A stretch of DNA of 64,000 nt, from the NCBI GenBank assembly GCA_030710605.1, contig CP092863.1, positions 63,076,508-63,140,507 on the forward strand, read 5' to 3'. The stretch's first letter is position 1. Each line of letters starts with the position of its first letter. This DNA comes from Cordylochernes scorpioides (taxonomy: Eukaryota; Arthropoda; Arachnida; Pseudoscorpiones; Chernetidae). The translations under genes and the position numbers were made by a program. Shown one piece after another: positions 9,805 to 18,620 of the stretch. The notes under the pieces were generated by a model. That model saw only the letters and a program-made list of their open reading frames with translations, was not told where the DNA came from and ran no database searches.

Positions 9805-10153
9805 AATTCAATGTATGAACAAATTGTATGAAATTTAAGGTATGAACAAATTGTATGAAATTCAAGGTATGGACAAATTTTCTGAAATTCAATGTATGAA
9901 CAAATTGTATGAAATTCAATGTATGAACAAATTGTATGAAATTCAAGGTATGGACAAATTTTGTGAAATTCAAGGTATGGACAAATTTTGTGAAATTCAA
10001 TGTATGAACAAATTGTATGAAATTCAATGTATGGATAAATTGTGTGAAATTCAAGGTATGTATAAATTGTATGAAATTCAATGTATGAACAAATTGTGAG
10101 GAATTTAAGGTATGTATAAATTGTGTGAAATTCAAGGTATGCATAAATTGTGT
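9803..10153 (+). repeat. 27-bp minisatellite, 13 units
   Basis: Unit GAAATTCAAGGTATGGACAA plus 7 bases repeats 13 times without length change. As 27 is nine codons, forward and reverse frames remain open and produce artificial repeats. The first unit supplies the receptor stop codon (ATG TGA AAT). Copy B has the same 13 units at 63632-63982. Confidence 0.95.
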
Positions 10154-10223
10154 GAATAAAAAAAAATTTTTTTACAAGCAAAAACTGCAAAAATTAAATG
10201 GATATTTTAATATATCTGTTATA

Positions 10224-11520
10224 CGGAGGGTGTTTCCTTTCAAATGAAACGATTTTCGAGCGCTCGCGTTTTGCACGTGCAGGCATGCTGCACACGACAC
10301 TGGTTCCAATAGATCTAGAATCTTCTGGAGAATTCATTTTCATCAGGTATCATGATTTTTGCAACATGGGGGGAGAGAGACTAACGCTCCAAGTCGAACA
10401 AACAATTCGGACCCTTTCCAAAGAAGGAAACAGTTATAGCGTCATAGTGAAAAAGCTAAAAGCAGAAGGACTAGATGTTGGCAAAGCTACAATATGTAGG
10501 GTAGTAAATGGCATCAGAAAGAAAAGGGAAGCTGAATCCAATGGGCAAAAATATCAAGTCGATCGACCACGTCCGGTGCGGACCCCCGCCACGGTTTCCA
10601 AGGTAAAGCGGCTAGCAACTACTGAAAATCCACCATCTCAGCGCCAACTTTCCAGAATGTGTGGAACATCGCTAAAAACGATAAATAACATCATTCACAA
10701 AGATTTGGAACTGGATACCCGACGAAAAGGCAAGGTTCACAAGCTCACCCCTTTCCACATGAAAAACCGTGCAACGAATGCCCGGAAGCTCTACGAGGAA
10801 CACCTGGCCGGTTCCAGATCGGAATATACTGCAACATTGGACGAAGCATGGATGTATGTGACGTATTGCAATGGAATCCGGAAGATCTGTTACATCAAAA
10901 GAGGCAATCAGGTCCCGGATAATTGGGTTCACCAATGCTCCGAAACTTTCCCTAAAGGTTTCATGGTTGTCGGGGTAATGACTGGCCGTGGAGTCCTTCC
11001 GCTCATAAAGGTTCCATCGAAGGTGAAGGTGAACTCAGAATTCTATATAGAATGCGTTCTGAAACCTGTCATCGAACAACTGAAGGACCTTTACCCAGGG
11101 GAAATGGACAAAGTGTTCCTTCATCACGACAAAGCCTCTTCCCATACCTCCAACAAAACCCAACAGTTCCTACAAGAAATGAAGGACACCCTAGGCCTAA
11201 ATTTTATCAGGAACTCGGACATTCCAGTGAAGTCTCCCGACGCCAGCCCACTGGATTTTTACGGGTTCGGTATGTTGAAACAACGGCTCTTCAACCGACG
11301 TCCCAAAACTGAGGCCGGACTTTGGAAAGCCGCACAAGAGGAGTGGTCGAATGTTTCGCTCTCCAAAGTCAAGGAAGTGTTCGCAGCTTGGAAAGTCCGA
11401 TGCAGGGAGATAGCCAAGAAGAAGGGGAAGCACATAGAACACATGAAAAAAATTCACGTTCGAAAAATAAAGTTCTAACGGACGTTTGAAATCGTTTCAT
11501 TTGAAAGGAAACACCCTCTG
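10224..11520 (+). mobile_element. Complete mariner-superfamily transposon, DD41D spacing
   Basis: Terminal inverted repeats of about 32 bp (CGGAGGGTGTTTCCTTTCAA left; CAGAGGGTGTTTCCTTTCAA as the inverse of the right end) are flanked by TA at 10222-10223 and 11521-11522. The 1297-bp element carries one open transposase gene and inserted just after the 27-bp minisatellite of copy A. Confidence 0.92.
10366..11478 (+). CDS. Mariner-superfamily transposase, DD41D type, apparently intact
   Basis: The start chosen is the methionine of MGGERLTLQV. The frame opens further upstream (10198), but that lies outside the element. The 370-residue protein has a helix-turn-helix N terminus (TLQVEQTIRTL...ATICRVV), a second DNA-binding helix set (SQRQLSRMCGTSLKTI) and the catalytic triad: D in LDEAWMY, D in HHDKASSH, and D in SPDASPLDFYGF. 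I count 41 residues between the second and third acidic residues, against 34 in classical mariner and Tc1. This matches the DD41D group (rosa/Visitor type). No stop or frameshift is seen. It would catalyse cut-and-paste transposition at TA. Confidence 0.88.
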   Translation: MGGERLTLQVEQTIRTLSKEGNSYSVIVKKLKAEGLDVGKATICRVVNGIRKKREAESNGQKYQVDRPRPVRTPATVSKVKRLATTENPPSQRQLSRMCGTSLKTINNIIHKDLELDTRRKGKVHKLTPFHMKNRATNARKLYEEHLAGSRSEYTATLDEAWMYVTYCNGIRKICYIKRGNQVPDNWVHQCSETFPKGFMVVGVMTGRGVLPLIKVPSKVKVNSEFYIECVLKPVIEQLKDLYPGEMDKVFLHHDKASSHTSNKTQQFLQEMKDTLGLNFIRNSDIPVKSPDASPLDFYGFGMLKQRLFNRRPKTEAGLWKAAQEEWSNVSLSKVKEVFAAWKVRCREIAKKKGKHIEHMKKIHVRKIKF

Positions 11521-11830
11521 TATTTCAGTAATCAGATTCAAATACCATCACGCATATCCATATAGATAATACACTAACAGAGTTTTTGGTTGTAAAGTTT
11601 TAAGAAATCTCCTCTAAAGATCCTAAACTATACATAGAGATCTATACACTAAAAATTTCGTTATTTTTTACTCTCTAAATATTAGTAGTTATATTTATTT
11701 TCAATTTTCCAATCGTAGATTTTTTGCTCTAAATTTTACTTTATATAGTCATCATTACCAAATTACTTTGTTTTTAAAGCAAGTGCGTTTTTATTATTGA
11801 ATTTTATTAATTTCTAATGGTAGATATTCC

Positions 11831-12463
11831 ATGTTACCCAATGTTTGCTTGTCCCAGCTCTGGAAAGTTTCAATTGTGGGAAAAGCGGGAAACAACTTTA
11901 TTCATAACTTGAATAGCATCATTGACTCTAGGGGTTTTTCTTTTCTTAAGAACTGTGAAGATTATATGGTTGTGCGAGGAGAAATCCCTAGAATTATTCA
12001 AACCACAGTGGACCAGCCACTCCAATTTGACCGAGCTAAGATACAATGCTCAACTCATTTTATTCACTACCAATTTCTAAGTAGCTCCTTTATGACGGAG
12101 GACTACTTACTATCAAACCTCCCTTTGAAAATTAAACGATTTATAGCCCGTCAAAGGATTCTATGGCTACTTTTCTGCGAGGATATCACGGGATTTTGGA
12201 ACAGCGACCCTTTAAATTGCTACTTCTGCAATGTTGGCATCCAAGACAATTTGGTCCACTATCTATTCCATTGCCCATTCCTACATGAAAAGAGACTGGA
12301 AATTCGCGAAATTTCGGAGCTGGCTCACTACAATGAACAACATGTATATAAAATCTTTAATGCTCTCCTGCTGGATAAAGCATTTGTTTATAAATATTTT
12401 AAATTTTTCAAGGCGATTGATAAAATGAGAGAAGAGGTGCTCAACTCCACAGACAACGGCTGA
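11831..12463 (+). pseudogene. LINE ORF2 C-terminal fragment
   Basis: About 210 residues of open frame, with no RT or endonuclease motifs. The diagnostic part is a C-terminal zinc-knuckle-like CYFCNVGIQDNLVHYLFHC (C-x2-C...H-x4-C) as found after the RT in R1/I-type LINE proteins. The frame starts inside the target duplication, so the first methionine belongs to the target and not to the LINE. It ends 119 bp before the element's 3' end. Without RT it cannot act alone. Confidence 0.75.
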
Positions 12464-12582
12464 TTGCTCCCCCTCTCCTCTGGATTGCTTTTCCTCCTCA
12501 CTCATGTACATATATAACCTTCAGGGGAATCCCCTTGTAAGACAATAGTGTCTTAATAAAGGTTTTTGTTGTTGTTGTTGTT
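11836..12582 (+). mobile_element. 5'-truncated LINE with (GTT)n tail
   Basis: Flanked by a perfect 13-bp duplication GATATTCCATGTT at 11823-11835 and 12583-12595. The 3' end is TTAATAAAGG then a TTTTTGTTGTTG tail. Only the last part of ORF2 is present, as expected for incomplete target-primed reverse transcription. Bases 11523-11822 are AT-rich with no gene. Confidence 0.9.
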
Positions 12583-12837
12583 GATATTCCATGTTTCTAA
12601 ATCAATTGTTAATTACTTTTTTTTGCCTAAAATCAGAATTTCTTCTCTGTGGAAATTTTCCTTGGGGATCTACTCTGGATGCTGTGGATTTATCCATGTA
12701 CGTACCTACCCGAATGTATAGACTTTGCTTAGAAAGTATTTTTATTTAACCTTACTTGAAATGCTGCTTCTAAGAAATCAGAATATACCCGTTGCAATTT
12801 ATAAACCACCATCTATACTCTTAATGTTTAATACAAT

Positions 12838-13165
12838 ATAATGCGGCTTATGGTTGTAGAACGATATTTGAAAATTATCCCGCATGTGTTTCTTTTGAAC
12901 GAAAAATCGAAATTTATTTTAAGGAGAAATAACGATTATTTCTAACCTTAGGGATGAAGTATGAATTGTGAAGGGTAATGATAAGTGTCCAGGGATGGAC
13001 ACGGATTTATTTTTCCGTTTATCATTACCCTTCACAATTCATCCTTTCATACTTCATCCCTAAGGTTAGAAATAATCGTTATTTCTCCTTAAACTAAATT
13101 TCGATTTTTCGTTCAAAAGAAACACATGCGGGATAATTTTCAAATATCGTTCTATAATCATAATG
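12838..13165. mobile_element. Palindromic MITE, family M2, intact
   Basis: Two arms of about 150 bp are near-perfect inverted repeats (for example TTTCTAACCTTAGGGATGAA near 12939 and its inverse near 13060), joined by a 30-bp loop around GTGTCCAGGGATGGACAC. Related copies are at 20163-20885 (split by another repeat) and as halves at 37216-37330 and 52296-52420. There is no coding capacity. Confidence 0.88.
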
Positions 13166-13179
13166 TTTCTTCCCAGGCT

Positions 13180-13218
13180 CTTCAGGTAAACCCGGGGCGT
13201 TGCCCGGGTCATTCAGCT
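13180..13218 (+). other. Helitron-like 3' hairpin remnant
   Basis: GTAAACCCGGGGCGTTGCCCGGGTCATTC resembles the hairpin of the Helitrons at 1430 and 2724, but the terminal pentamer is CTTGT and not CTAGT. It may be a degenerate terminus. Confidence 0.35.
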
Positions 13219-13313
13219 TGTTTTGCTATGTTTTTTCCACGAATAAATTACCGTGTCATTTCCCTGGAGGCCTAATGTCTTTATTTTAATATTGATTCAA
13301 GGGTTTATTTTAC

Positions 13314-13413
13314 NNNNNNNNNNNNNNNNNNNNNNNNNNNNNNNNNNNNNNNNNNNNNNNNNNNNNNNNNNNNNNNNNNNNNNNNNNNNNNNNNNNNNNN
13401 NNNNNNNNNNNNN
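13314..13413. other. Assembly gap of 100 N
   Basis: A round 100-base run of N marks a scaffold join of unknown true length. The adjoining Penelope fragment starts directly at its right edge, so the element's missing part may lie in the gap. Confidence 0.99.
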
Positions 13414-13627
13414 TCGCTGCAGCCACCCACTGCTGTACGCGAAATTTTCTGGTACGTCCAAATGCTCGCCACTAGCCGAAATAGTCATGAGACACATAGA
13501 CCAAACAATAATCAGTCGTTTCCCTAATATAATACAAACCTGGAAAAGATATATAGATGACATTTTTTTGCATTTGCCAAACAGATAAAATCAATAACAT
13601 ATTAACTGAAATAAATAGCCTCCATAA
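13414..13627 (+). pseudogene. Penelope-like element reverse transcriptase fragment
   Basis: The frame beside the gap reads SPLAEIVMRHIDQ followed by WKRYIDDIFL. The first resembles the Penelope RT motif around GSPLSP..AEI.M and the second is the YxDD catalytic box with the W.RYVDDIF context typical of Penelope-like elements. A frameshift follows near 13575: the next frame continues IKSIT/TDKINNILTEINSLHNEG, the normal downstream RT region. A P4 MITE cuts it off at about 13630. The endonuclease part of a related element lies at 17795-18094. Not functional. Confidence 0.75.
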
Positions 13628-13635
13628 TGAAGGGA

Positions 13636-13755
13636 CGTTGTGAGCGGCGCTATAACGAGTGGTTTTTGCTACTTGGGATACGAAAAATCAGCGGCGGAAG
13701 GCGAACAGCGAGGGGGTGGCGTTATATCGAGTGGCGTTATAACGAGAGTAGACTG
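13636..13755. mobile_element. Pogo-like MITE fragment, family P4
   Basis: The right end reads CGAGAGTAGACTG followed by TA, the inverse of a CAGTCTACTCTCGTTATAAC terminus. CGCTATAACGAGTGG, GCGTTATATCGAGTGG and GCGTTATAACGAGAG are iterated inside. The left terminus is missing. Confidence 0.6.
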
Positions 13756-14142
13756 TAATTGATAATGCACAATTTGGATTATAGATTATAAACACAAGGT
13801 AATAAGTCCAAATCCAAATAAATAAATAGTGTGCGACAGACAAAAGTACTGAAAGAGAAATTATACCACAGCATGTTTTTAAATAGTTACTGTTATCAAG
13901 TGTGTAAACAAGATAACAGATAAGAAGAAGATAGTTTTCTGAGAAACACAGAAATCTTAGAATTAAAAGTTTTAAGAAAAATATATAAAAGAATTAAGGG
14001 TTTTTTTTCCACTTTTAATTCAAAGAAAAATATTTTAGGTTTCTCAGAAAACTATCTTCTTCTTATCTGCTATCTTGTTTACACACTTGATAACAGTAAC
14101 TATTTAAAACATGCTGTGGTAAAATTTCTCATTCAATACTTT

Positions 14143-14186
14143 TGTCTGAAGATGGTAACAACGCTCTTACTGAAACGTCACACACT
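14143..14186 (+). ncRNA. Hammerhead-ribozyme-like core in M4
   Basis: CTGAAGA at 14146-14152, a GGTAA/TTACT hairpin, GAAAC at 14172-14176, then GTC and ACACAC. The order matches stem I, CUGANGA, stem II, GAAA, UH. Stem I would be TGT/ACA (3 bp) and stem III only the self-complementary ACGT, as in minimal Penelope/retrozyme hammerheads that work as dimers. Activity is not shown. Confidence 0.45.
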
Positions 14187-14202
14187 ATTTATTTATTTGG
14201 AT

Positions 14203-14512
14203 GGGAGGGTCGGTGGAAGGCTGGTTAAACCGTTTGTTTTTAGACCACTACGACCCGGGTTCGATTCCCGCATTGGACACTTTTTTTCTGTTTAAAAAAA
14301 TGCTCCAATGGCCCCCGATTCTTGCAAAAGTCCAACCCCACCAGCGAGTGCAAATAACCAAACTCTAGCACATTTGTAAGTGCAAAGTCGAACTGCTTTT
14401 CACATGTGTAGACATGTGATGCGCTTACAGTAAAAAGCAGTCGCTAACTACCCACCATGATTATCATGGCCTGTACCACGTGTACTACGGATAAGCAAAT
14501 AAAAATAAAAAA
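14203..14512 (+). mobile_element. tRNA-derived SINE (family B), full length
   Basis: Inserted into M4 with the duplication TTATTTGGAT at 14193-14202 and 14513-14522. The head has GGTCGGTGGAAGG and a perfect B box GGGTTCGATTCCC. The 240-bp body contains TCACATGTGTAGACATGTG, and the tail is A-rich. Confidence 0.88.
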
Positions 14513-14833
14513 TTATTTGGATTGGGTCTTATTACCTTGTGTTTAGATATAATTAAAAGCATATCTGTAAATTGTGTCTTATCATCTGACCATGTTTATT
14601 ATTATTTTATATTCTCCTGTAGAAGGGCAGAGATACCTGAAAGCTTGAGATGGCATTACTAAAATGAAAATAAACTCAACTCCAGAGAAGCCTGTTGCAC
14701 TATTTCAATCTATCTCTTCTGTTGAAACACTGGAGATAAGGAAGTTTGAATAGACTTTACCTGACCATGTCACTGTGATATCACCAGTATGGATACACAA
14801 CTTGGAATATAAAAGGTGTTCTAGAAAGATATA

Positions 14834-15014
14834 CAGTAGAACTACCTCCCTGTAAAGGACAACACCTAATTGTAGAGCCAAAGTGTCCTTTAGGGAGAGG
14901 TGTTCTCTTACCGGAGAGTTGCTAAATAGTAAAAATGGTAATTTTGAAAATGAAAACTGTCCTTTGTATAGAGGTGTCCTCTAGCATGGGTGACCTCTCA
15001 TGGAGGTTCTACTG
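14834..15014. mobile_element. Pogo-like MITE, family P1
   Basis: CAGTAGAACTACCTCCCTGT to GGAGGTTCTACTG with TA on both sides. The interior repeats AGGACA and GGTGTCCTCT in both orientations. This is the best template for the 89-bp duplication that follows and for the 112-bp satellite at 22177. Confidence 0.85.
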
Positions 15015-15049
15015 TAATAATAAAGACAGATACAAACTGGTAGTTATTA

Positions 15050-15222
15050 CAGTAGAACCTCCCTGTAAAGGACGCCTAGTTGCAGAGCCAAAGTGTCCTT
15101 TAGGGAGAGGTGTCCTCTTACCGGAGAGTTGCTAAATACAGTAGAACCTCCCTGTAAAGGACAACACCTAATTGCAGAGTCAAAGTGTCCTTTAGGGAGA
15201 GGTGTCTTCTTACCAGAGAGTT
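15050..15222 (+). repeat. Tandem pair of P1 left halves, 89-bp unit
   Basis: TA-CAGTAGAACCTCCCTGTAAA starts at 15050 and again at 15139; each unit is the left half of P1 without the right half. The second unit runs into an M4 end fragment at about 15224. Confidence 0.8.
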
Positions 15223-15223
15223 G

Positions 15224-15290
15224 CGTAACAACGCTGTTACCAAAATGTCACACAATTTATTTGGATTAGGTCTTGTTTTCTTGCAGCTAC
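15224..15290 (+). mobile_element. M4 end fragment with decayed hammerhead-like core
   Basis: GCGTAACAACGCTGTTACC then AAAATGTCACACAA corresponds to stem II and the 3' core of the motif at 14143, with GAAAC changed to AAAAT and the CTGAAGA box missing. Confidence 0.55.
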
Positions 15291-15347
15291 AAATGTTCTT
15301 TTTGTAATCTAAAAATTGCAAAGTGTAGAGGAATGCTGTGAATAATA

Positions 15348-16653
15348 CAAGGTGTGTCCCATAAGTTCCCGGACTGGGTCCATAAAAAAAAAAAGGTAAG
15401 ATATTTTTTAAAAAAATTATTAAAACTTTTTAAAGTAATCCCCCCTCTTGCTTCAACGCACCAGCGCCATCGTTTTCCCAAATTGTCGAAACAGTTTTTA
15501 TAGAGCTCTTTTGGAATGCTCTTCAATGCCAACAGCGATTTTTCTATTATGTCATCCCTGGTGTCAAAATGTTTTCCTTTTAGAACTGCTTTAAGTTTGG
15601 GGAACAGGAAAAAGTCATTTGGTGCGATGTCTGGGGAATAGGGTGGTTGAGGTAGGATTTCTGTCCCGTTTTTAGCCAAAAAAACTCGTCATCAAGTGCG
15701 CTGTGTGAGGGCGGGCATTGTTATGGTGTAGGATCCAGTGACCATTAGGCCATTTTTCTGGCATTTTTTTCGAATCGCTTCCCTTAGATGGCGAAGAATG
15801 TCCAAATACATTTCCTTAATAACCGTTTGGCCTGCAGGAAGATACTCGTGATGAACAATGCCCTTGTTATCCAAAAAAGCGACCAGCAACACCTTGTTTC
15901 TGGATTTCAATATCCTGGATTTTTTTGGTCTAGGCTCACCCTGACCTCTCCACTCGGCATATTGACGCTTGGTTTCAGGGTCATAGACATAGACCCATGT
16001 CTCGTCGCCTGTGATTATCTTGTCTTTCCATTCCGGATCCGTTCTTGTCATTTCCAACATGTTCTCACAGGTTGCAAGCCGACACAGTTTTTGCTCATTA
16101 GTGAGGAAACTTGGAATGAATTTTGCAGGAGTCTTTTTGAGCTTCAAATCTTTGGTTACGATCCTTCCAATCGTTGTTTTAGAGATGCCTGTGTCTTGCT
16201 CTAGCTCCAGCAAAGTGGTTCGAGGATTTTCTTTTATCAAATCGGTGATTTTTTGCACATTTTGGGCGTTCTTGCCGAGGATCATCTTCAATAGAAATTA
16301 TGCCAGCTTTAAATCTAGAATGTCATTCAAAAACAGTTGTTCTTTTTGGGGGGTCATTGGGGAATGCTTTATTAGGCATTTTAAAAGTTTCGGTTGCTGA
16401 TATTTGAAGTTTCACACAAATTTCTATGCAAATCCTCTGCTTCAATTTTTGTTCCATCGTAAAATCGCCGCAGCGCAAGGTGTAACCTTTAAATAAATTA
16501 GAATAACTTTGGCGCACGCGCACGTACCGCCTCGATATTGGTACCACCGTGTTGCCAGATATTTTCTCTATAATAAACTGTCAAATTTATTTACATTTTT
16601 CATTTATTTATTTTTTTATGGACCCAGTCCGGGAACTTATGGGACATACCTTG
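15348..16653 (-). mobile_element. Mariner transposon, defective
   Basis: TA-flanked (15346-15347 and 16654-16655) with about 43-bp terminal inverted repeats starting CAAGGTGTGTCCCATAAGTT on the left and CAAGGTATGTCCCATAAGTT as the inverse of the right end. The transposase on the minus strand is broken. Length 1306 bp is normal for mariner. Confidence 0.92.
15430..16457 (-). pseudogene. Mariner transposase, DD34D type, broken
   Basis: Three frames together make a mariner transposase: an N-terminal helix-turn-helix part starting MEQKLKQR (to 16323), a middle part with the first catalytic aspartate in GDETWVYVYD and the WRGQGEPRPKK linker (16291-15692), and a C-terminal part with YSPDIAPNDFFLF (15679 on). 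Two frameshifts separate them. Around 15715-15735 the usual HHDNARPH reads HHNNARPH in the correct frame, so the second catalytic aspartate is changed to asparagine. The product would be inactive even without the frameshifts. The ends could still be mobilised by a related transposase. Confidence 0.9.
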
Positions 16654-16708
16654 TATAAAATCTCTACAGAGTGAAAAATTTCTCAACAATTTGTAAGATG
16701 AGAAACCA

Positions 16709-16832
16709 TGAATTGTATCAAATCCTCCAAAAAAAGACCTCTGGGAAAATCCCAGGACTATAATAGAAAAGCTGAGACAATGGAACCTAATAGAGATTGT
16801 TTAAACGACTTGAGGAATAAACAACAACAACA
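16709..16832 (+). mobile_element. Very short 5'-truncated LINE with (CAA)n tail
   Basis: Bracketed by the 12-bp duplication GATGAGAAACCA at 16697-16708 and 16833-16844. The 124-bp insert ends GAGGAATAAACAACAACAAC. Confidence 0.8.
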
Positions 16833-16892
16833 GATGAGAAACCACCTTGTAAAATCACAAGAACATTTTTTTTTTTTTTTTTATTAGGGGTC

Positions 16893-17065
16893 CGTGCAAA
16901 TAACCAAACGGGGCTCTGGCACATTTGTAAGTGCAAAGTGGAACTGCTTTTCACATGTGTAGACATGTGGTGCGCTTACAGTAAAAGCAGTCGCTAACTA
17001 CCCACCATGATTATCATGGCCTGTACCACGTGTACTAGGGATAAGTAAAAAAAAAAACAATAAAA
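16893..17065 (+). mobile_element. SINE family B, body only
   Basis: Matches the body from GTGCAAATAACCAAAC through GTGTACTAGGGATAAG with an A-rich tail. The tRNA-like head is missing. Confidence 0.75.
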
Positions 17066-17111
17066 TGGCATAACCCTGATCTAACCCAACAAGAGATCGT
17101 CCACCAGATAG

Positions 17112-17300
17112 TCGGTGGACAAGTAGGTAACATCCTCGATACCCGACAGCCATGAACCGGGATTGAATCCCGCGTTAACATTTTGTTTAATATGTGAATA
17201 ACCTTCACATATTATTCATTGTTATAAATATCATTAACTAGGTTGTTCTTTTTGAGCGGTACCTAATAAAGTGATTTTGTAACCGAACCAATGACCATCT
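17112..17300 (+). mobile_element. tRNA-derived SINE (family A), uninterrupted
   Basis: GTCGGTGGACAAGTAGGTAA head, B box GGGATTGAATCCC, and body to TAATAAAGTGATTTTG. It serves as the empty-site reference for the MITE insertion at 7358. Confidence 0.8.
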
Positions 17301-17337
17301 TTCTCTCATGAAAGATTGGTTCTACTGTGGGATAATA

Positions 17338-17501
17338 CAGTAGAACCTCCACGAAAGGACATTCCTGCTAGAAAATACCACCTCGCTACAAAGAGCAGCT
17401 TTCATCGCAAAAATTACCATTTTTTACTAATCAGCAACTGTCTCTTTAAGGACACTTTGGTTCTGCAACTAGGTGCTGTCCTTCACAGAATGGTCCTACT
17501 G
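17338..17501. mobile_element. Pogo-like MITE, family P1, degraded
   Basis: CAGTAGAACCTCCACGAAAG to GAATGGTCCTACTG. The interior is diverged but keeps the alternating AGGACA and TGTCC words. Confidence 0.65.
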
Positions 17502-17794
17502 TTACTATATAGGTATTTTAAGTTGAAAGATGATAGATTGAGTTGAAATGCTTTTCTACAATACAAACAAAATACAACATTTATATCATTATTATACATA
17601 AATACTTTCTATTCATGATGAAATTGTGAAAAAGTATTATAATTACAATTATATTCTCACAATGAGTATCTCTTCGCAGACAAGGAATTCAAACGTATTT
17701 TAGTAACCATCAATCCATAGGTCAACTTCTTAGAAATCCCATAACTAAATCGGAAAAACAACTGGAACCTAAAATTCAAACCAATGCAATTTAG

Positions 17795-18094
17795 TCAATT
17801 CAATGCCAAGATTGCAATGCTACCTACATAGGTGAGACAGGAAGATCGATACAAGTTAGACTAAACGAACATAACAGAAATATCAGAACAAAAGACCAAC
17901 GTTCTATGATCTATCAACATATTGCACAAACCGGTCACCAATTTAACATAACACAAACGAAATGCCACTACAAAGACGTTAAGAGCAAATTTCAACGATT
18001 ACTATTAGAATCTCTTGTTTCCAATGAATACAACAGCATAAACAGAAAAATAGATTTACCATCACAATACCGATATCTCAGAAGAAATCAATAG
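17795..18094 (+). pseudogene. Penelope-like GIY-YIG endonuclease domain
   Basis: The open frame reads CQDCNATYIGETGRS then VRLNEHNR. The CxxC, the YIG of the GIY-YIG nuclease fold, the conserved R (RLNEH) and a later ESLVSNEYNSINRK segment with the E and N expected in the fold's last helices are visible. This domain lies C-terminal to the RT in Penelope-like elements and nicks the target for priming. Only about 99 residues remain; an in-frame stop precedes it at 17792 and no RT is nearby, so it is a remnant. Confidence 0.82.
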
Positions 18095-18271
18095 ATTAAT
18101 TTAATATGTTCTGGGTGCCCTAAAAATTGAAATAGATATATTCCATAAATATTTAAAATAGTTCAATTACAAACCAATTCAAAATTTTCAGTTATAAATA
18201 TCCACGCGGCGCGCGTTCGTTTGTTTTTGTAAATATTTCTAGTGGGATTAAGTCGATATTTTTGTAAGCCC

Positions 18272-18303
18272 GTTGAAGAGCGAATAACGCTTGAAAGCTA
18301 GCA
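18272..18303 (+). ncRNA. Weak hammerhead-like motif in Penelope 3' region
   Basis: TTGAAGA, hairpin GCG-AATAA-CGC, then TTGAAAGCTAGC. GAAA is followed by the self-complementary AGCT. The first box departs from CTGANGA and stem I is poor. Related GAAAGCTTGAG strings occur at 14640 and 32571. Confidence 0.3.
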
Positions 18304-18519
18304 TTTTTAAATAAAAAAGATACTCATTGTGAGAATATAATTGTAATTATAACATAAATACTTTATTGGAATAAACATCAAAATATGTGCATGTATCAAT
18401 TCATTCAATTATCGGTTTTCAAAAATGAAAATTTTCTAAAAAATTATTTTTCCCTTTTATATTCATGAGAAAAAAAGGTCAAATTACCTAAAAAAAAAGA
18501 AAATAAGATCTAATCCAAA

Positions 18520-18585
18520 TAATTTATTAGGTATTATTTTCTTTTTATATTATAATCTATAATCCAAATTGTACTTTATCACGTC
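18520..18585. mobile_element. M4 end fragment
   Basis: AATCCAAATAATTTATTAGG through ATAATCCAAATTG matches an M4 terminus. Confidence 0.6.
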
Positions 18586-18620
18586 AAATTACCTATTTTA
18601 GGTTACGAAAATAAGATTCA

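Larger units (their letters stand above)
1..10153. repeat. Segmental duplication, copy A (direct, partner at 52768-63982)
   Basis: The block from the first base to the end of the 27-bp minisatellite recurs in the same orientation from 52768. Order is preserved: SINE, GC-rich block, Helitron, LINE RNase H, 147-bp minisatellite, RACK1-like gene, pogo-like MITE, GC-rich block, gustatory receptor, 27-bp minisatellite. By eye the copies differ by about 1-3 percent plus discrete insertions. The left edge cannot be placed because copy A starts at the window edge. Confidence 0.95.
13761..14583. mobile_element. Palindromic element, family M4, interrupted by a SINE
   Basis: Outer ends GATAATGCACAATTT and AAATTGTGTCTTATC are inverted, followed by AAACACAAGGTAATAAG on both sides. 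Inner arms at about 13858-13940 and 14040-14130 (GATAGTTTTCTGAGAAAC and its inverse) form a second long inverted repeat. A family B SINE sits at 14203-14512. A hammerhead-like core lies at 14143-14186. Other M4 pieces are at 15224-15290, 18520-18585, 21609-21660, 31163-31565, 31755-31815 and 32445-32520. Confidence 0.8.
17637..18352 (+). mobile_element. Penelope-like element 3' fragment within inverted repeats
   Basis: A perfect 35-bp inverted repeat (17637-17671 and 18318-18352, containing ATTCTCACAATGAGTATCT) encloses a GIY-YIG endonuclease reading frame and a 220-bp 3' region. Penelope-like elements often carry inverted or partial terminal copies. A possible hammerhead-like element lies at 18272-18303. 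Confidence 0.7.

Noticed and set aside
9755-10190. Minus-strand frames coding for HTLNFTQFI-type repeats
   Set aside because: Artefact of a 27-bp minisatellite whose unit is a multiple of three.
10198-10365. N-terminal extension of the DD41D transposase
   Set aside because: Its first codons lie outside the transposon and within the terminal repeat; the helix-turn-helix begins just after the methionine at 10366.
13253-13588. 111-codon frame spanning the N gap
   Set aside because: The gap length is arbitrary; only the part after the gap has Penelope RT similarity.
14206-14284. Genuine tRNA gene
   Set aside because: B box is good, but no complete cloverleaf or anticodon arm could be formed, and the sequence is the head of a repeated SINE with target duplication.
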